A DNA stretch of 64,000 nucleotides from Rhizophagus clarus (Eukaryota > Glomeromycota > Glomeromycetes > Glomerales > Glomeraceae): assembly GCA_015698045.1 (NCBI GenBank), contig BLAL01000047.1:1022037-1086036 (forward strand), given 5' to 3'. Of the stretch, positions 24,475 through 33,483 are shown one piece after another. Within the stretch, counting starts at the first letter, position 1. The number at the start of each line of letters is the position of its first letter. The position numbers and the translations under genes were made by a program. Below the pieces are notes generated by a model that was given only the letters and a program-made list of their open reading frames with translations, did not search any database and was not told the origin of the DNA.

Positions 24475-24712
24475 CAATGGGCACCGTCCTGAAGTAGAAC
24501 CAGTAGGCTTACCACATTCACTACAAGGGATGCATGGCTTAACCTTCCAATGTAAATGGCATCCTTCTGATCACATGCAGGGGACTCCATAGGCCTTGCC
24601 AGTATTAAGTAAGTATAGACAGAAATATTCTTTGATCATTTTCACTATATAGGAAAATAATTAATTAAAGAGAAAAATCTGTAAGGATAATATATAAAAA
24701 ACTTTATACACA
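24475..24712. other. Continuation of the element's terminal region / ORF leader
   Basis: Directly right of the hAT duplication. The minus strand of 24490-24590 can be read as a Cys-rich stretch (CIPCSECGKPTG), which may be chance or an old zinc-finger scrap. The AT-rich leader 24640-24712 precedes the ATG at 24713. Confidence 0.35.
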
Positions 24713-24940
24713 ATGAGTACACAAATTCAATTACCCGAAGCTAAGCCCACCTCCCAGCAGGTTGAGCAGGCATTAATAAATGTCATTAAGGCAGGAATCT
24801 ATTATAGAAAGCCAAAGGATGGCAAATTCATGCAAAGCTATAAAGAAAAAGTCAAGAAATTGCATCAGGCAAAAGACCCTGATGAATTTATCCTAGAAAA
24901 TACAAAAAGATTGTTTCCAACTAAGGATAAGTATTATTAA
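24713..24940 (+). CDS. Small hypothetical protein of integrase-type element
   Basis: 75 residues, beginning MSTQIQLPEAKPTSQQVEQA, with FMQSYKEKVKKLHQAKDPDE and ending in FPTKDKYY. It is lysine-rich and predicted helical, with no known domain. It is the first ORF inside the terminal region. The next ORF starts 3 bases after its stop, as in compact viral or mobile-element layouts. The reading frame is undamaged. Confidence 0.5.
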   Translation: MSTQIQLPEAKPTSQQVEQALINVIKAGIYYRKPKDGKFMQSYKEKVKKLHQAKDPDEFILENTKRLFPTKDKYY

Positions 24941-24943
24941 ATC

Positions 24944-25096
24944 ATGGATGACTACAAATCTTGGTATGGAAAAGATCCAAAAATTCTCAATGCTATTATA
25001 GACCTATATAAGTTATATTATAAATTAACTAAGGATTATTTCAATACAGAAGAACAGGTTAATGAAGAAACTGAAGACTTCTTGTCATCAATTTGA
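24944..25096 (+). CDS. Small hypothetical protein
   Basis: 50 residues, MDDYKSWYGKDPKILNAIID ... NEETEDFLSSI, acidic and helical. It starts 3 bases after the stop at 24940 and meets the integrase gene tail to tail (overlap 25088-25096). It may be a frameshifted continuation of the preceding ORF or a separate small gene. The function is unknown. Confidence 0.4.
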   Translation: MDDYKSWYGKDPKILNAIIDLYKLYYKLTKDYFNTEEQVNEETEDFLSSI

Positions 25097-26229
25097 TAAG
25101 ACCCACTGGGGAGGCAATTCCGTATCATAAGAAATAATCATTAATTCTTCTCGAACAAAAGATCTTTCAGGATGTTTGAGTATATAATCATTATTATCAA
25201 TTAACCCAAAGGGGACTTCTTCCAGCCAGTACAAGACTGGCTGATTTTTTTGTACCATAGATTGACAGATATTATAAATATGAGGTGATCAATTCAAATC
25301 ACCAGCACGGTGTTTCCAACCTCCAAATCACTAAAATATAGTAAATATCGAACAAGAACATTACCAGACAGCTTCTCTTCATCAAAACCTATTAGACCAT
25401 CACGAGAATAAGAAGGCTTAGCAAAGACTTCTTCTTTTTCAATAGTCTCAACTGGAGAAATACCTATTTGACATGTGATAGAATTATTAATGTTCTCAAC
25501 AACTAAAGGCAAATTTTTCACCCAAGCTCTAGTACGATCATTTAAATGCAAAGACAAGAAATCAGAAGCATCCTGAGAAGGAAATAGTTTTTCAACCAAG
25601 GTATGATTATATCTTTCGATAATACCCATAGTATGCTTAGATTTAGCCTTCTGAATTTTTACATTATGATCCATCATAAGTACCTCATATTTTCCCTTAA
25701 ATTCAGAACCCCTATCAGTGATTAATAATTTTGGCCATACAAGAGGACACTCAGGGTCATCATATTTCTCTTTAAGAGCTCTAGCAATAGTCTTTGAAGT
25801 TAAGATTCCCTGCCTATCCTTGATACTATATGCACCAATAGGGATGGATACTTTATATCTTGAAGCCACGTCCACAATATTGAGGCAAAAAAGATATGTA
25901 ATTCGTCCTACTTTATCATAAGGCATGTAAAGAATATCTGCCTGGTGGACTTCATTAGGAGTAGTAATAGAGGTAAAACTTGCATAAGGAATATATTTAG
26001 GACGAGGCTTATGTATTTGGTGTACAGCCTGTTTCTCAAGCCAGTCCCCCACTTCGTCTAAACTAAAATCATATCCAGCTTTAAAAGAAGCTTCATGCAA
26101 TTTTTTAGCATTTCGATGATAACCAATAGGCTGATAATAAATCTTTTTCAAAGTAATAGAAATATCAAGATTTCGAGCTTCACCAGAATCTATAGAAATA
26201 ATAGGTAACAATGGGAGTTGAGCAGACAT
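25088..26229 (-). pseudogene. Retroviral-type (Polinton-like) DDE integrase, C-terminal frameshift
   Basis: ATG at 26229 opens a 311-residue frame ending at 25294. The N-terminus (YHRNAKKLHEASFKAGYDFS, GDWLEKQAVHQIHKPRPKY) fits the HTH-like head seen in Polinton/Ginger integrases rather than an HHCC zinc finger. The rve core shows Asp in VHQADILYM, Asp in LLITDRGSEFKG, and Glu in GIIERYNHTLVEKLF, the DDE triad. After a one-base shift near 25330 a C-terminal domain continues in another frame (QKNQPVLYWLEEVPFG, HPERSFVREELM, ELPPQWVLSN) to a stop at 25088, with one in-frame TGA. Integrases of this type move double-stranded DNA elements and make 4-6 bp duplications. The core is intact, but the gene as a whole is damaged. 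Confidence 0.75.
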
Positions 26230-26885
26230 ATCTTGAACAACTAAACAGCAACTTTGATCTAGGGATAAAGTTAGTACAAAAGAAAATCTGCAAACTTGAA
26301 GAGAAAATTAAAGCCTGTAAGTGATATATTTCTCATCTTGAAAAGAATTTACAATCTTATGATGAAGAAGTTAATCAGCTAAAGGATAAATGTAAGGTTA
26401 TTCTAAGTGAACTTAAAAAATGTCAGAATCACCTGGAGCTAAAAGAGGAGGCATTAGTTATTCAAGATAATCGAATTATCCAGCTAGAAGACACAATAGA
26501 TAAGCTTAAATCTCGTATACAAGAATTATCTAAATCTAGTAATAAACATTCTAAAGAAGAAGAACGACCAGAGAAAGAAAATATGGCCATACCTGATATT
26601 TTAATAAATATCGCTACAGCACTAGATCGGGTAGAGGCATATATTGATGGAGATACATTATTTAACCCTAAAAATACATTAAATGGTATACGAATTTCAT
26701 TAACAACTGCTCGTGGACTTATACAAAAACATGCTCAAGATGCTATTAACATGCAAGATTTATACCATATAGCTAATGATCGAATAAATGGCCTTAGGAA
26801 TGATTTAACAACTACTAGAAATCAATGTCTTCGAAGAGCTCAGCTACTGACTTTGGCATATAATAATAAGGTAAATAAGCGTTGA
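26211..26885 (+). pseudogene. Gag-like coiled-coil ORF, one TGA
   Basis: ATG at 26211 lies inside the antisense integrase start region (19-base overlap). The frame reads GVEQTYLEQLNSNFDLGIK, a long coiled coil (KDKCKVILSELKKCQNHLEL, IIQLEDTIDKLKSRIQEL), then MAIPDILINIATALDRVEAY with NTLNGIRISLTTARGLIQKH. A single TGA interrupts it near 26319. The stop at 26883 seems premature, since RWW-type sequence continues beyond. The MAIPD-type segment recurs in gag-like proteins of Rhizophagus retroelement-like repeats. It probably forms a structural (gag-like) shell component. Confidence 0.5.
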
Positions 26886-27060
26886 CGTTGGTGGCAAATA
26901 AGCTCAATATAGGCAAACTAATAGTCAAAAAATAGCCTTAAGAAAGCAAAACTGAATAAATATATTAGTAGGAGAAAAGGCCATCCTTTAGCTAATAAAT
27001 CAGAGATGCAAAGCTAAGGCAGATTTAGCAAAATTCAATCGGGCATTTGTATTTAATAGA

Positions 27061-28145
27061 TATCAAAAATGGAAGGGTAGGGAATTAAATTCGCGACAAA
27101 TTATATTGAATTTACAAAACAATCCACCAGGAAACATGGCTACAATACAAGATGTCATGCATACATTAGCATCATTACTTGCACAATTACCCAATTATGA
27201 TGGGCAGGAACCACCAGATGTATATTATCAAAAGCTTAAAAATATAAATGAGATGGCACGTCTCTTAGCTGTTACTGTCTTTAATTCCGCTGTAAAATGT
27301 CAAGTTATGATAAATAAGATGACAGGTAGGTTTGCACCTGTTCTTGTCAATGATCCTTATGCAGCAGGTAATCCAGCTATTAATACTGAACTTCTTTTTC
27401 TAAATTGGTTGCATGAAAAATATAGAGAAGGACTAACCGAAGTGTTATATTTACTCTTGTTAATGAAAAGTTTTTAGAGACAGATACTCCAGATAGTTAT
27501 GAAAAACGAATCAAACCACTAGTACAAGCAATGCCAGATGCTGATGCCTTACCTTATCTATTTAATCAATTGCCTTCTGATTTAGAAATGAGAGTTAGAA
27601 TTGCTAATCCTGCTACAGTTATTGCATTTTTTATAGACTTGCGTAATATATGGCATGAAAGTGCAGGCAAAAGAATACAAGCTCATACAATAGCTCCAGT
27701 TAATTATACAGCTCAACCACAAAAAAATGATTTTAAAATTCGTCTAGCAAGGGATTTGGCCTATACAGAAATAGGAACAGATGATGCAACATTAGAAAAT
27801 TTTATTTATGAAGAACTTAAAAAGAGATTAGGAGGTCAAACAGCTCATGTTAGAAAGAGCCCCTTTACACCCAAAAGTGCATATGCCACGAAGAAAGTTG
27901 TTAGAAAGGTAATGCTAAAAGCATCTGCAAAGCAAACCTGACATTGTTCAGCATGTGGAAAGGCTGGTCATACAAAGGTTAATTGTCCCAAAGGCAAGCG
28001 GACTAAGAAGGTTAATCATGTATACCAGGATGAGGTAGAAGATCCTGAAGACTCTGAAGAAGAATACATAGAAGAATATATAGAGGATTCTGAAGAAAAA
28101 GAAGTAGAAGAAGATGACAAATATATTGATGCTGACGAATCCTGA
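27061..28145 (+). pseudogene. Gag-like capsid region with CCHC zinc knuckle
   Basis: Two frames (27106-27477 and 27531-27941) join across a one-base shift near 27440-27480: MATIQDVMHTLASLLAQLPN, DGQEPPDVYYQKLKNINEMA, NEKFLETDTPDSYEKRIKP and DADALPYLFNQLPSDLEMR. KRLGGQTAHVRKSPF follows. After a TGA at about 27940 comes the zinc knuckle CSACGKAGHTKVNC (CX2CX4HX4C) and a long acidic tail (EDPEDSEEEYIEEY). The order capsid-like region, knuckle and acidic linker is that of retroelement Gag. Two breaks are present. Together with 26211-26885 it makes one original gag-like gene. Confidence 0.6.
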
Positions 28146-28147
28146 AA

Positions 28148-29255
28148 TTGCTATACTGTAAAAAAAAAATGGTACGAAGTGGAGTACCTATGAAAAAGAG
28201 CACCAAACTGAAAGAAGGAGTAACCAAAAAATCCCCTACTTCCAAATCTCGTGCTAGCAAATTATTAGGCAATAGCCATGAGGTGCCTCGCATAGCTACA
28301 GATCAAATGTATCAAATAGCCTTAAAATCTTCTATATCATCATTAGTCTTCCATTGTCCTAGAGAGATTCTTATAGAAATTTCAAAATTTATTAATACAA
28401 TATTTCCCAAATTAAAAGACCATTGCTTAAATACTGTTATGCCAAATGATACGGTTAAAAGAAGGGAATTAGCATGGGAGAATGTTACAAGTAAAGTTCA
28501 AGATATTTTGTTTCCACTATTGCAAGCAGTAAATACCGAGCAGAATTCCCTTTTAGATGTCCTATCCGAAGAGAATGCAAAGTCTTCAATCAATACCATG
28601 GGTGGTATAATAGTTAACAATTCAAAGAATAATCAAGAGACCGCACCTTCCCATATTCTAAACCATGCTATTAAGGTATATGCTCAGAGTCGTTCAGCAG
28701 AAAAAAAAGTGACATAGTTCATATATACTGGCCCAAGCCTCTAGAAATAAATTTTTTACAAATAAAGGATGCCAACGATGTTGCGACTATTTATTGTAAA
28801 ATAAGAGGTTTGGTAATACCTTGCGCAATGATTGATATGGGCTTTGATTCTTCCATATTTTCTGATAACATTGCTGAACTTGTCGAAGAGCTTTTAGGTA
28901 TTAAAATTAATAGGAAAAAAATTCATAGGCTTAATGGAGTCACAAGTCAATCCATATCTATCGGCACTATGGACAATGTTCCCATAACAATTGGTTCTGG
29001 AGAAACACTATAACAGATGAATTTTCTGTTGTGCTTGCGGAAAAAAATCAGGATGGAAATGCTAAATCTTTAGTAATTCTTGAAACGCAATGGCAATATC
29101 GGACTAGATGGGAGCCTTTAATAAAAGGAAAATTTAAGGCCACATCTAACGGAAAAACTATTACCATTCCCCTATCAGTTCACAAATCTCAGCGTAATAT
29201 TTTTACTGTAGGAAAAGAGCCAGAACCTGTAAAAAAAAACTAGCAGACCGTACAT
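28148..29255 (+). pseudogene. Gag-pro region: linker and aspartic-protease-like domain, relic
   Basis: The frame at 28148-28717 gives FINTIFPKLKDHCLNTVMP, WENVTSKVQDILFPLLQAVN and HAIKVYAQSRSAEKK. A shift in the A-run near 28704 leads to DIVHIYWPKPLEINFLQIKD and then CAMIDMGFDSSIFSDNIAEL, the retropepsin-like active-site block. The expected Asp-Ser/Thr-Gly is Asp-Met-Gly here. VTSQSISIGTMDNVPITIGS follows, then, in a shifted frame, WQYRTRWEPLIKGKFKATSN with SVHKSQRNIFTVGKEPEP up to about 29243. Frameshifts at about 28704 and 29010 and the altered active site make it inactive. No reverse transcriptase follows. Confidence 0.55.
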
Positions 29256-29257
29256 GC

Positions 29258-29455
29258 ATGCATTGTGGTAAAGAATTCCATTTTCCCTGTAGGTTAAAAC
29301 AGTATTATAAAACAGTTAAGTGTTCAGACAGTGTTTCATCACAGATCAGACAGTGTTCTGACAGTGTTTTAGACAATGTTTCATCACAGATCAGACAATG
29401 TTCAGACAGCAATCAGGAAAAAAATACAGTGTCTATTCAGCTATTTTTGGCATAA
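29258..29455 (+). CDS. C-terminal zinc-finger-like tail of the gag-pro region
   Basis: It reads MHCGKEFHFPCRLKQYY with TVKC, a degenerate C2H2-like finger, followed by two copies of SDSV...NVSSQIRQCSDS encoded by a short tandem duplication, ending at 29455. It is probably a frameshifted end of the same polyprotein rather than a free gene. Confidence 0.35.
   Translation: MHCGKEFHFPCRLKQYYKTVKCSDSVSSQIRQCSDSVLDNVSSQIRQCSDSNQEKNTVSIQLFLA
29326..29412. repeat. Short coding tandem duplication
   Basis: GTTTCATCACAGATCAGACA and CAGACAGTGTT words are repeated two to four times, producing the SSQIRQCSDS repeats. Confidence 0.6.
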
Positions 29456-29765
29456 TATAGCCTTTTGAAGTTCTTAAACGAGATTCCATTTGCCAAGAAA
29501 AATTTTTTTTAATATATTATACAAAAATAAATACAAATGTTTAGGACTTTGCCTGTGATACATAACGTCTAAGCCTATCGCACTACACGATACAAAATTA
29601 TTCTTACAACAAATCAAGTCCTGCGGTTGCATACGCATCTCATCAGAAGTTTGAAAAAGTTTAAGTAAACACTATTAAATGGTGCCCACAATGTGCTTTA
29701 AATTGCAACTTCAAGTACGCTAACTATTTGATTCTTATTAACGGTAACGACTGGGGTAACTTCAC

Positions 29766-30776
29766 TAGGGCTCTGATTGGTTCGGTTCAGTTTAGTTTTT
29801 GCAAAAACCAATACTGAACCAAATTAATCAGTATCGGTATTAATGATTACTGAAACCGATCGTTAATTACCGAAAACTGAACTGATTTACCAAACGAGTT
29901 TAGTAAAAAAACGTTTTACAACGTTTAGCAAAAAAAAGTTGCGAAACGATTTTTTCTTATCAAATAATCCATAAAAAAATGTTTCGCAACGTTTTTTATT
30001 AAAGTGACAAAAAAAACGTTGCGAGACATTTTTTATTAAAGTGACAAAGAAAACGTTGCGAGACATTTTTTATTAAAGTGACAAAAAAAACGTTGCGAGA
30101 TATTTTTTATTAAAATGACAAAAAAAATGTTGCGAGACATTTTTTTTATATTAAATCATTTCATAAAAACATTTCGCAACATTTTTAAATAAAAAGGAAA
30201 ATAACGTTGTGAAACGTTGTTTTCTATATTAAATTTCCAATGTAAAAAACGTTTCACAACGTTTTTTACAAGTTTTGCAAAAATAACGTTGCGAAATGTT
30301 ATTTTTCATAATAAATTGTTTATGTAAAAAATGTTTCGCAACATTTTTTACAAGTTTCGCAAAAATAACGTTGTAAAACATTATTTTTTTTATCAAATCG
30401 TTTATGTAAAAAACGTTTTGCAACATTTTTTACAAGTTTCGCAAAAATAACGTTGCGAAATGTTATTTTTTATCAAATCGTTTATGTAAAAAACGTTTCG
30501 CAACATTTTTTACAAGTTCCGCAAAAATAATGTTGCGAAATGTTATTTTTTATATCAAACGTTTATGTAAAAAACATTTCGCAATTTTTTTTAACTACAT
30601 TATTTACGTTTTTCTTATAAAAAAAACATTTTTATTATCGGTAAATCAGTTCAGTAAATCGCAAAACTGATACTGAAACTGAAAGTTTTGGTTCGATAAA
30701 TCATAAAACTGAAACCGCTCCGATACCGAAACTGGTCGGTACGGTTTGGTAATTACTGAAACTGATTGGAGCCCTA
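29766..30776. mobile_element. hAT-type non-autonomous element (1.0 kb)
   Basis: TIRs TAGGGCTCTGATTGG / CTGATTGGAGCCCTA are flanked by a perfect 8-bp duplication AACTTCAC (29758-29765 and 30777-30784). Subterminal sequence is rich in CGGTTCAGTTT/AAACTGAAACCG words. There is no coding region. The interior is built from two tandem families (see the repeat entry). It is inserted in the Crinkler relic, and removing it re-opens the relic's frame. Confidence 0.85.
29985..30600. repeat. AACGTTGCGAAACG-type tandem repeats inside the hAT element
   Basis: First about four ~43-bp units (AACGTTGCGAGACATTTTTT, ATTAAAGTGACAA), then about four ~83-bp units built of ACAAGTTTCGCAAAAATAAC, GTTGCGAAATGTTATTTTTT and GTTTATGTAAAAAACGTTTC. 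Each unit is itself partly palindromic (GTTGCGAAAC / GTTTCGCAAC). Confidence 0.7.
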
Positions 30777-30830
30777 AACTTCACCGAGTTGAAGACCATG
30801 AAGTGGACCAATAGGAACAATAATACAGTT

Positions 30831-31165
30831 AAGAGTGATTTCATTTGTGCTTTCCTAAATACAAGGTTTATAGTGAGAAAAAGCTTTGCTCACATGAAAG
30901 TACGACTTTTAACATATACGCACCATAATTTTACGCGGGAAGGTTGACTCAACTTTTACCTGTATTTTCGCGCTTTATATTTGTTTCTGGGCTCACGGAA
31001 TAATAAAAAGCCAGCAGGTATATGATTAACATTGTCATCTGATGCCAAAAGTTCTATAAAAGCACATGTAAATGAAATTCTCATACCTTTTCACATGGAG
31101 ATTTACTTTGCAAAACATATAGTTGGCTTTATGCCTGACGATCTTGAAATTGTGAAATTCTATAA
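30831..31165 (-). other. Upstream region of the Crinkler relic, conserved with 53690-54010
   Basis: It shares GCTTTCCTAAATACAAG, AGTGAGAAAAA, TGATGCCAA, AAGCACATGTAAA and CTTTTCACATG with the intact locus in the same order. The duplication therefore included the 5' flank or promoter. Confidence 0.6.
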
Positions 31166-31189
31166 GATTTATGCAAGTAAGATATTTCT

Positions 31190-32285
31190 TTATCAATAAA
31201 TATTACTTAATCTTAATAAAATATTACTTACTTCATTCAAAGTCAATACTAAATGACCTTTATAAGTAAATGATTGAGAGATTTGAAACTTTTGCAGAAT
31301 AATACAAGAGGTGTTAAAAATTGATTAAGAACTGCATCAATATTGAAAAAAAATTGAGATGATAAATGCGGAAGTCTAACTGTTGTTTGGTAAGCTTCAA
31401 GATTAACTAATTTACAATATTGAAATTCAACTTCATGTCTTTTATCAATAACTTTTTCAATGTCACAAAGACTACTTGTATTATTTAATGCTTTTTAATA
31501 ATAGCGTTAAATGATTCAACACTTTGAGTACTTTGAATTCCCACATTAAATTGAAATGGTGTATAAGCTTTAGTCTAACTATTTCGATTAGGATATAGTA
31601 CTCTGGTCATATATGGTTGACTTTCTGGAAATAGACTCCTATCGTTATTCAAATAGTTCTATGCTTAATGTATTTCTGCATAAATAAAAGGCTTTACTAA
31701 ATGAATGAAATTTTGTGCCTAATTTTATTTTAAGATATTTAGTAATGTTTTGCCAGATATGAAAAAGACAATAAAAATGTGGAGTTGTTGAAAAAACATG
31801 AGTAGCTGCATTAATTAATCCTAGTTCTGAATCTGTCCAAAATACCTTTGGTGTAATATTATTAGTTGCTTTCATAAGACATTGTAAAATCCAAATATAT
31901 GTAAATGCTATTTCATCTTCAACAAGAGTATTTGCTACATTGTGAAATTTTCCATAATTGTCTTTAATCATAAATACACTTAAGTACATATTGTACTTAT
32001 TTGTTTTACAAGTATTGTCATTTAGTATTATATTGTGAAACTATTGATATAGTTTTTGCTGTGATGGAGACATCCAAAAAATTCTAAATAAATGATGCTC
32101 ATTGTTTGAATATCAAACAAATATTTTTCAATATAGATCTTCTATTATCTTTTCAAAAAAAATATTGAGAAATAAAGTAGTATCTGAGTTTTCTTCTTTA
32201 TTATTTTTACATAAACAATATATTGAATTATAAACATTCTATTTATGAAACACATGTTGCAGATATTTTTTTTAAAATTTTCAGT
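31190..32285 (-). pseudogene. Mutator-like (MULE) transposase, C-terminal part, relic
   Basis: On the minus strand LFRIFWMSPSQQKLYQ and LNDNTCKTNKYNMYLSVF precede a clean 114-residue frame (31989-31645) with ANTLVEDEIAFTYIWILQCL, TPKVFWTDSELGLINAATHV and PHFYCLFHIWQNITKYLK. That is the MULE catalytic block, with Asp in FWTDSE and the CxxH-like C-L-F-H motif. Beyond its stop, pieces such as MTRVLYPNRNS, GIQSTQSVESFNAIIKKH, LPHLSSQFFFNIDAVLNQF and TPLVLFCKSF continue the family order to about 31200. Several stops are present. The N-terminal half lies at 36402-37125 on the same strand, separated by two retroelement insertions. Confidence 0.7.
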
Positions 32286-32540
32286 TGTACAACAGGCACA
32301 AGACCCGAAGAATACATATAATACAAGGATCTGAATTTGTATAAAGACACTATATAAATATCCAATATGTCATATGAATGAGTTTGTATAATAGACTTAA
32401 AAATAGCGAAAAGTTAGATATATATTTGTATAATAGAAGCAAATTTTAATCTATGTTATAATTATATTTTGTATAAAGGTAATAAGTTAAAAAATTCAGT
32501 ATATATATGATATATATAAAACATATAAACCTTATAATTG
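32286..32540. other. AT-rich stretch with partial retroelement end
   Basis: 32281-32320 (TTGTACAACAGGCACAAGACC) resembles 32541-32580 (CTATATAACAGGCGCTAGACC), suggesting a small 5' fragment of the same element. AACATATAAACCTTATAAT at 32519-32538 matches the 3' tail at 33458-33480. Confidence 0.4.
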
Positions 32541-33066
32541 CCACCTATATAACAGGCGCTAGACCTGCAGTAACTGTGAACCGTATTGTCTTCCATGCCA
32601 TGCTCACGACTTTTTTTTCTTGTATTTTTCTTTTTTTTTTCGAAAAATACTTTTCAGTTTACCCCTGGTAAATGATCAGCCATCACATGACTAAACAACG
32701 CGCTCTTGTTGATTGGTCCTTATCAGAATAATACTAAAAGTGGATTATTATTTGCTGTTGATCACGTGCTTCCATTTCAAGTGGTGCAGACAGATGGACT
32801 GGCCAGCGCTACCGTTGACGACAAGGGTTTGGGCTCCCATGAAAAGTTGTCTCGTACAGCAATGCTCGGTCCTAATAGTCAAAGCTAGTTGGACTTCGGC
32901 AGTTTTAGTTAACTACTACCTTCTTTTAAAATTAGACTTTCTTGCAGAAGTTTATTACTTGTTTTTGTTGAACATAACTTTTTAATTTTATCTATGTCCT
33001 TTTAACCGAGATAATACACTTCCCTTTTTTTTTAGGACATAGATTATATTACTTTCCTTTTAGAAA

Positions 33067-33097
<31 letters not shown>

Positions 33098-33480
33098 GGA
33101 TTGTTTTAGTTTTATGTTTATAATTTTTGTTATATTTTCCCAGGAGGTTAGCGGGAGATAGGTTGTTACAATATTTCTTCCTTAATAGAAACTTGGGACT
33201 TCGGTCCAGCAGGGTCTACCTGACAGGAGGAGGGATTGTACCGTAGTTGATTATCTTAAAAGGTGTGAATTAGTGAAAAATTGAGGATGTGAAGATATGT
33301 AGTTGGGTAACGTTGGGTTGTGGATATCATAGTATTTGATGTCAGTTATAATTTTAATTATAGCTTTATTCTATGTACTTTTATCCCAGACTTACTTTTC
33401 GAGGTATTTGGGTTTGTCTCATGTATTCAAATCCATTTTGTCAATAAAACATAAAACATATAAACCTTATAATAATATAT
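32541..33480 (+). mobile_element. Short retroelement copy with A-rich tail (copy B)
   Basis: The 3' part (33080-33480) aligns with 35270-35570: a T-run then GGATTG, TTTC(T)TCC, CTTGGGACTTCGGTCCAGCA, a TTTGTCTC block, ATTCAAAT, and a tail TCAATAAAACATAAAACATA. It is flanked by ATAAAACATATAAACCTTAT on both sides (32515-32537 and 33458-33478), either a target duplication or the element's own tail repeated. The frame at 32706-32888 (GPYQNNTKSGLLFAVDHVLP) has no known domain, so this may be a SINE-like derivative. Confidence 0.45.
33068..33097. repeat. Poly-T run
   Basis: About 28 consecutive T, the longest homopolymer in the window, at the start of the element's 3' region; expansion or assembly uncertainty is likely. 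Confidence 0.7.
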
Positions 33481-33483
33481 AAA

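Larger units (their letters stand above)
20965..29455 (+). mobile_element. Integrase-type (Polinton/Maverick-like) element, copy 2, interrupted by a hAT
   Basis: A left terminal region (20965-21693, homologous to 1605-2380) continues after the hAT insertion at 24475. Small ORFs follow at 24713 and 24944, then an antisense integrase (26229-25088) and a plus-strand gag / zinc-knuckle / aspartic-protease series (26211-29455). The integrase and gag-like start codons overlap head to head by 19 bases, which argues that they belong to one unit. No reverse transcriptase, polymerase or capsid gene is visible, and no matching right terminus was found before the Crinkler relic begins near 29515. The superfamily is inferred from the integrase; truncation is likely. 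Confidence 0.5.
29515..30830 (-). pseudogene. Crinkler-type header gene relic split by a hAT-type element
   Basis: Reading the minus strand from about 30820 gives ITLNCIIVPIG, parallel to ITLNCLIVPVG of the gene at 53689-53405. Skipping 29766-30776 with one 8-bp duplication, the same frame continues TPVVTVNKNQIVSVLEVAI to a stop, parallel to HTIIISTGQPVSVLINTIR. Homology extends upstream to about 31165, matching 53690-54010. Downstream, 29515-29590 (AAATAAATACAAATGTT ... CATAACGTCTA) matches 51955-52025, the 3' flank of the SAM-domain gene. The relic thus looks like a shrunken copy of the 52.0-54.0 kb Crinkler/SAM locus. It is not functional. Confidence 0.65.

Noticed and set aside
25718-25921. 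Plus-strand frame within the integrase
   Set aside because: Shadow of the minus-strand integrase.
26211-29455. Complete LTR retrotransposon
   Set aside because: No reverse transcriptase or RNase H motifs, no LTR pair, and the integrase is on the opposite strand.
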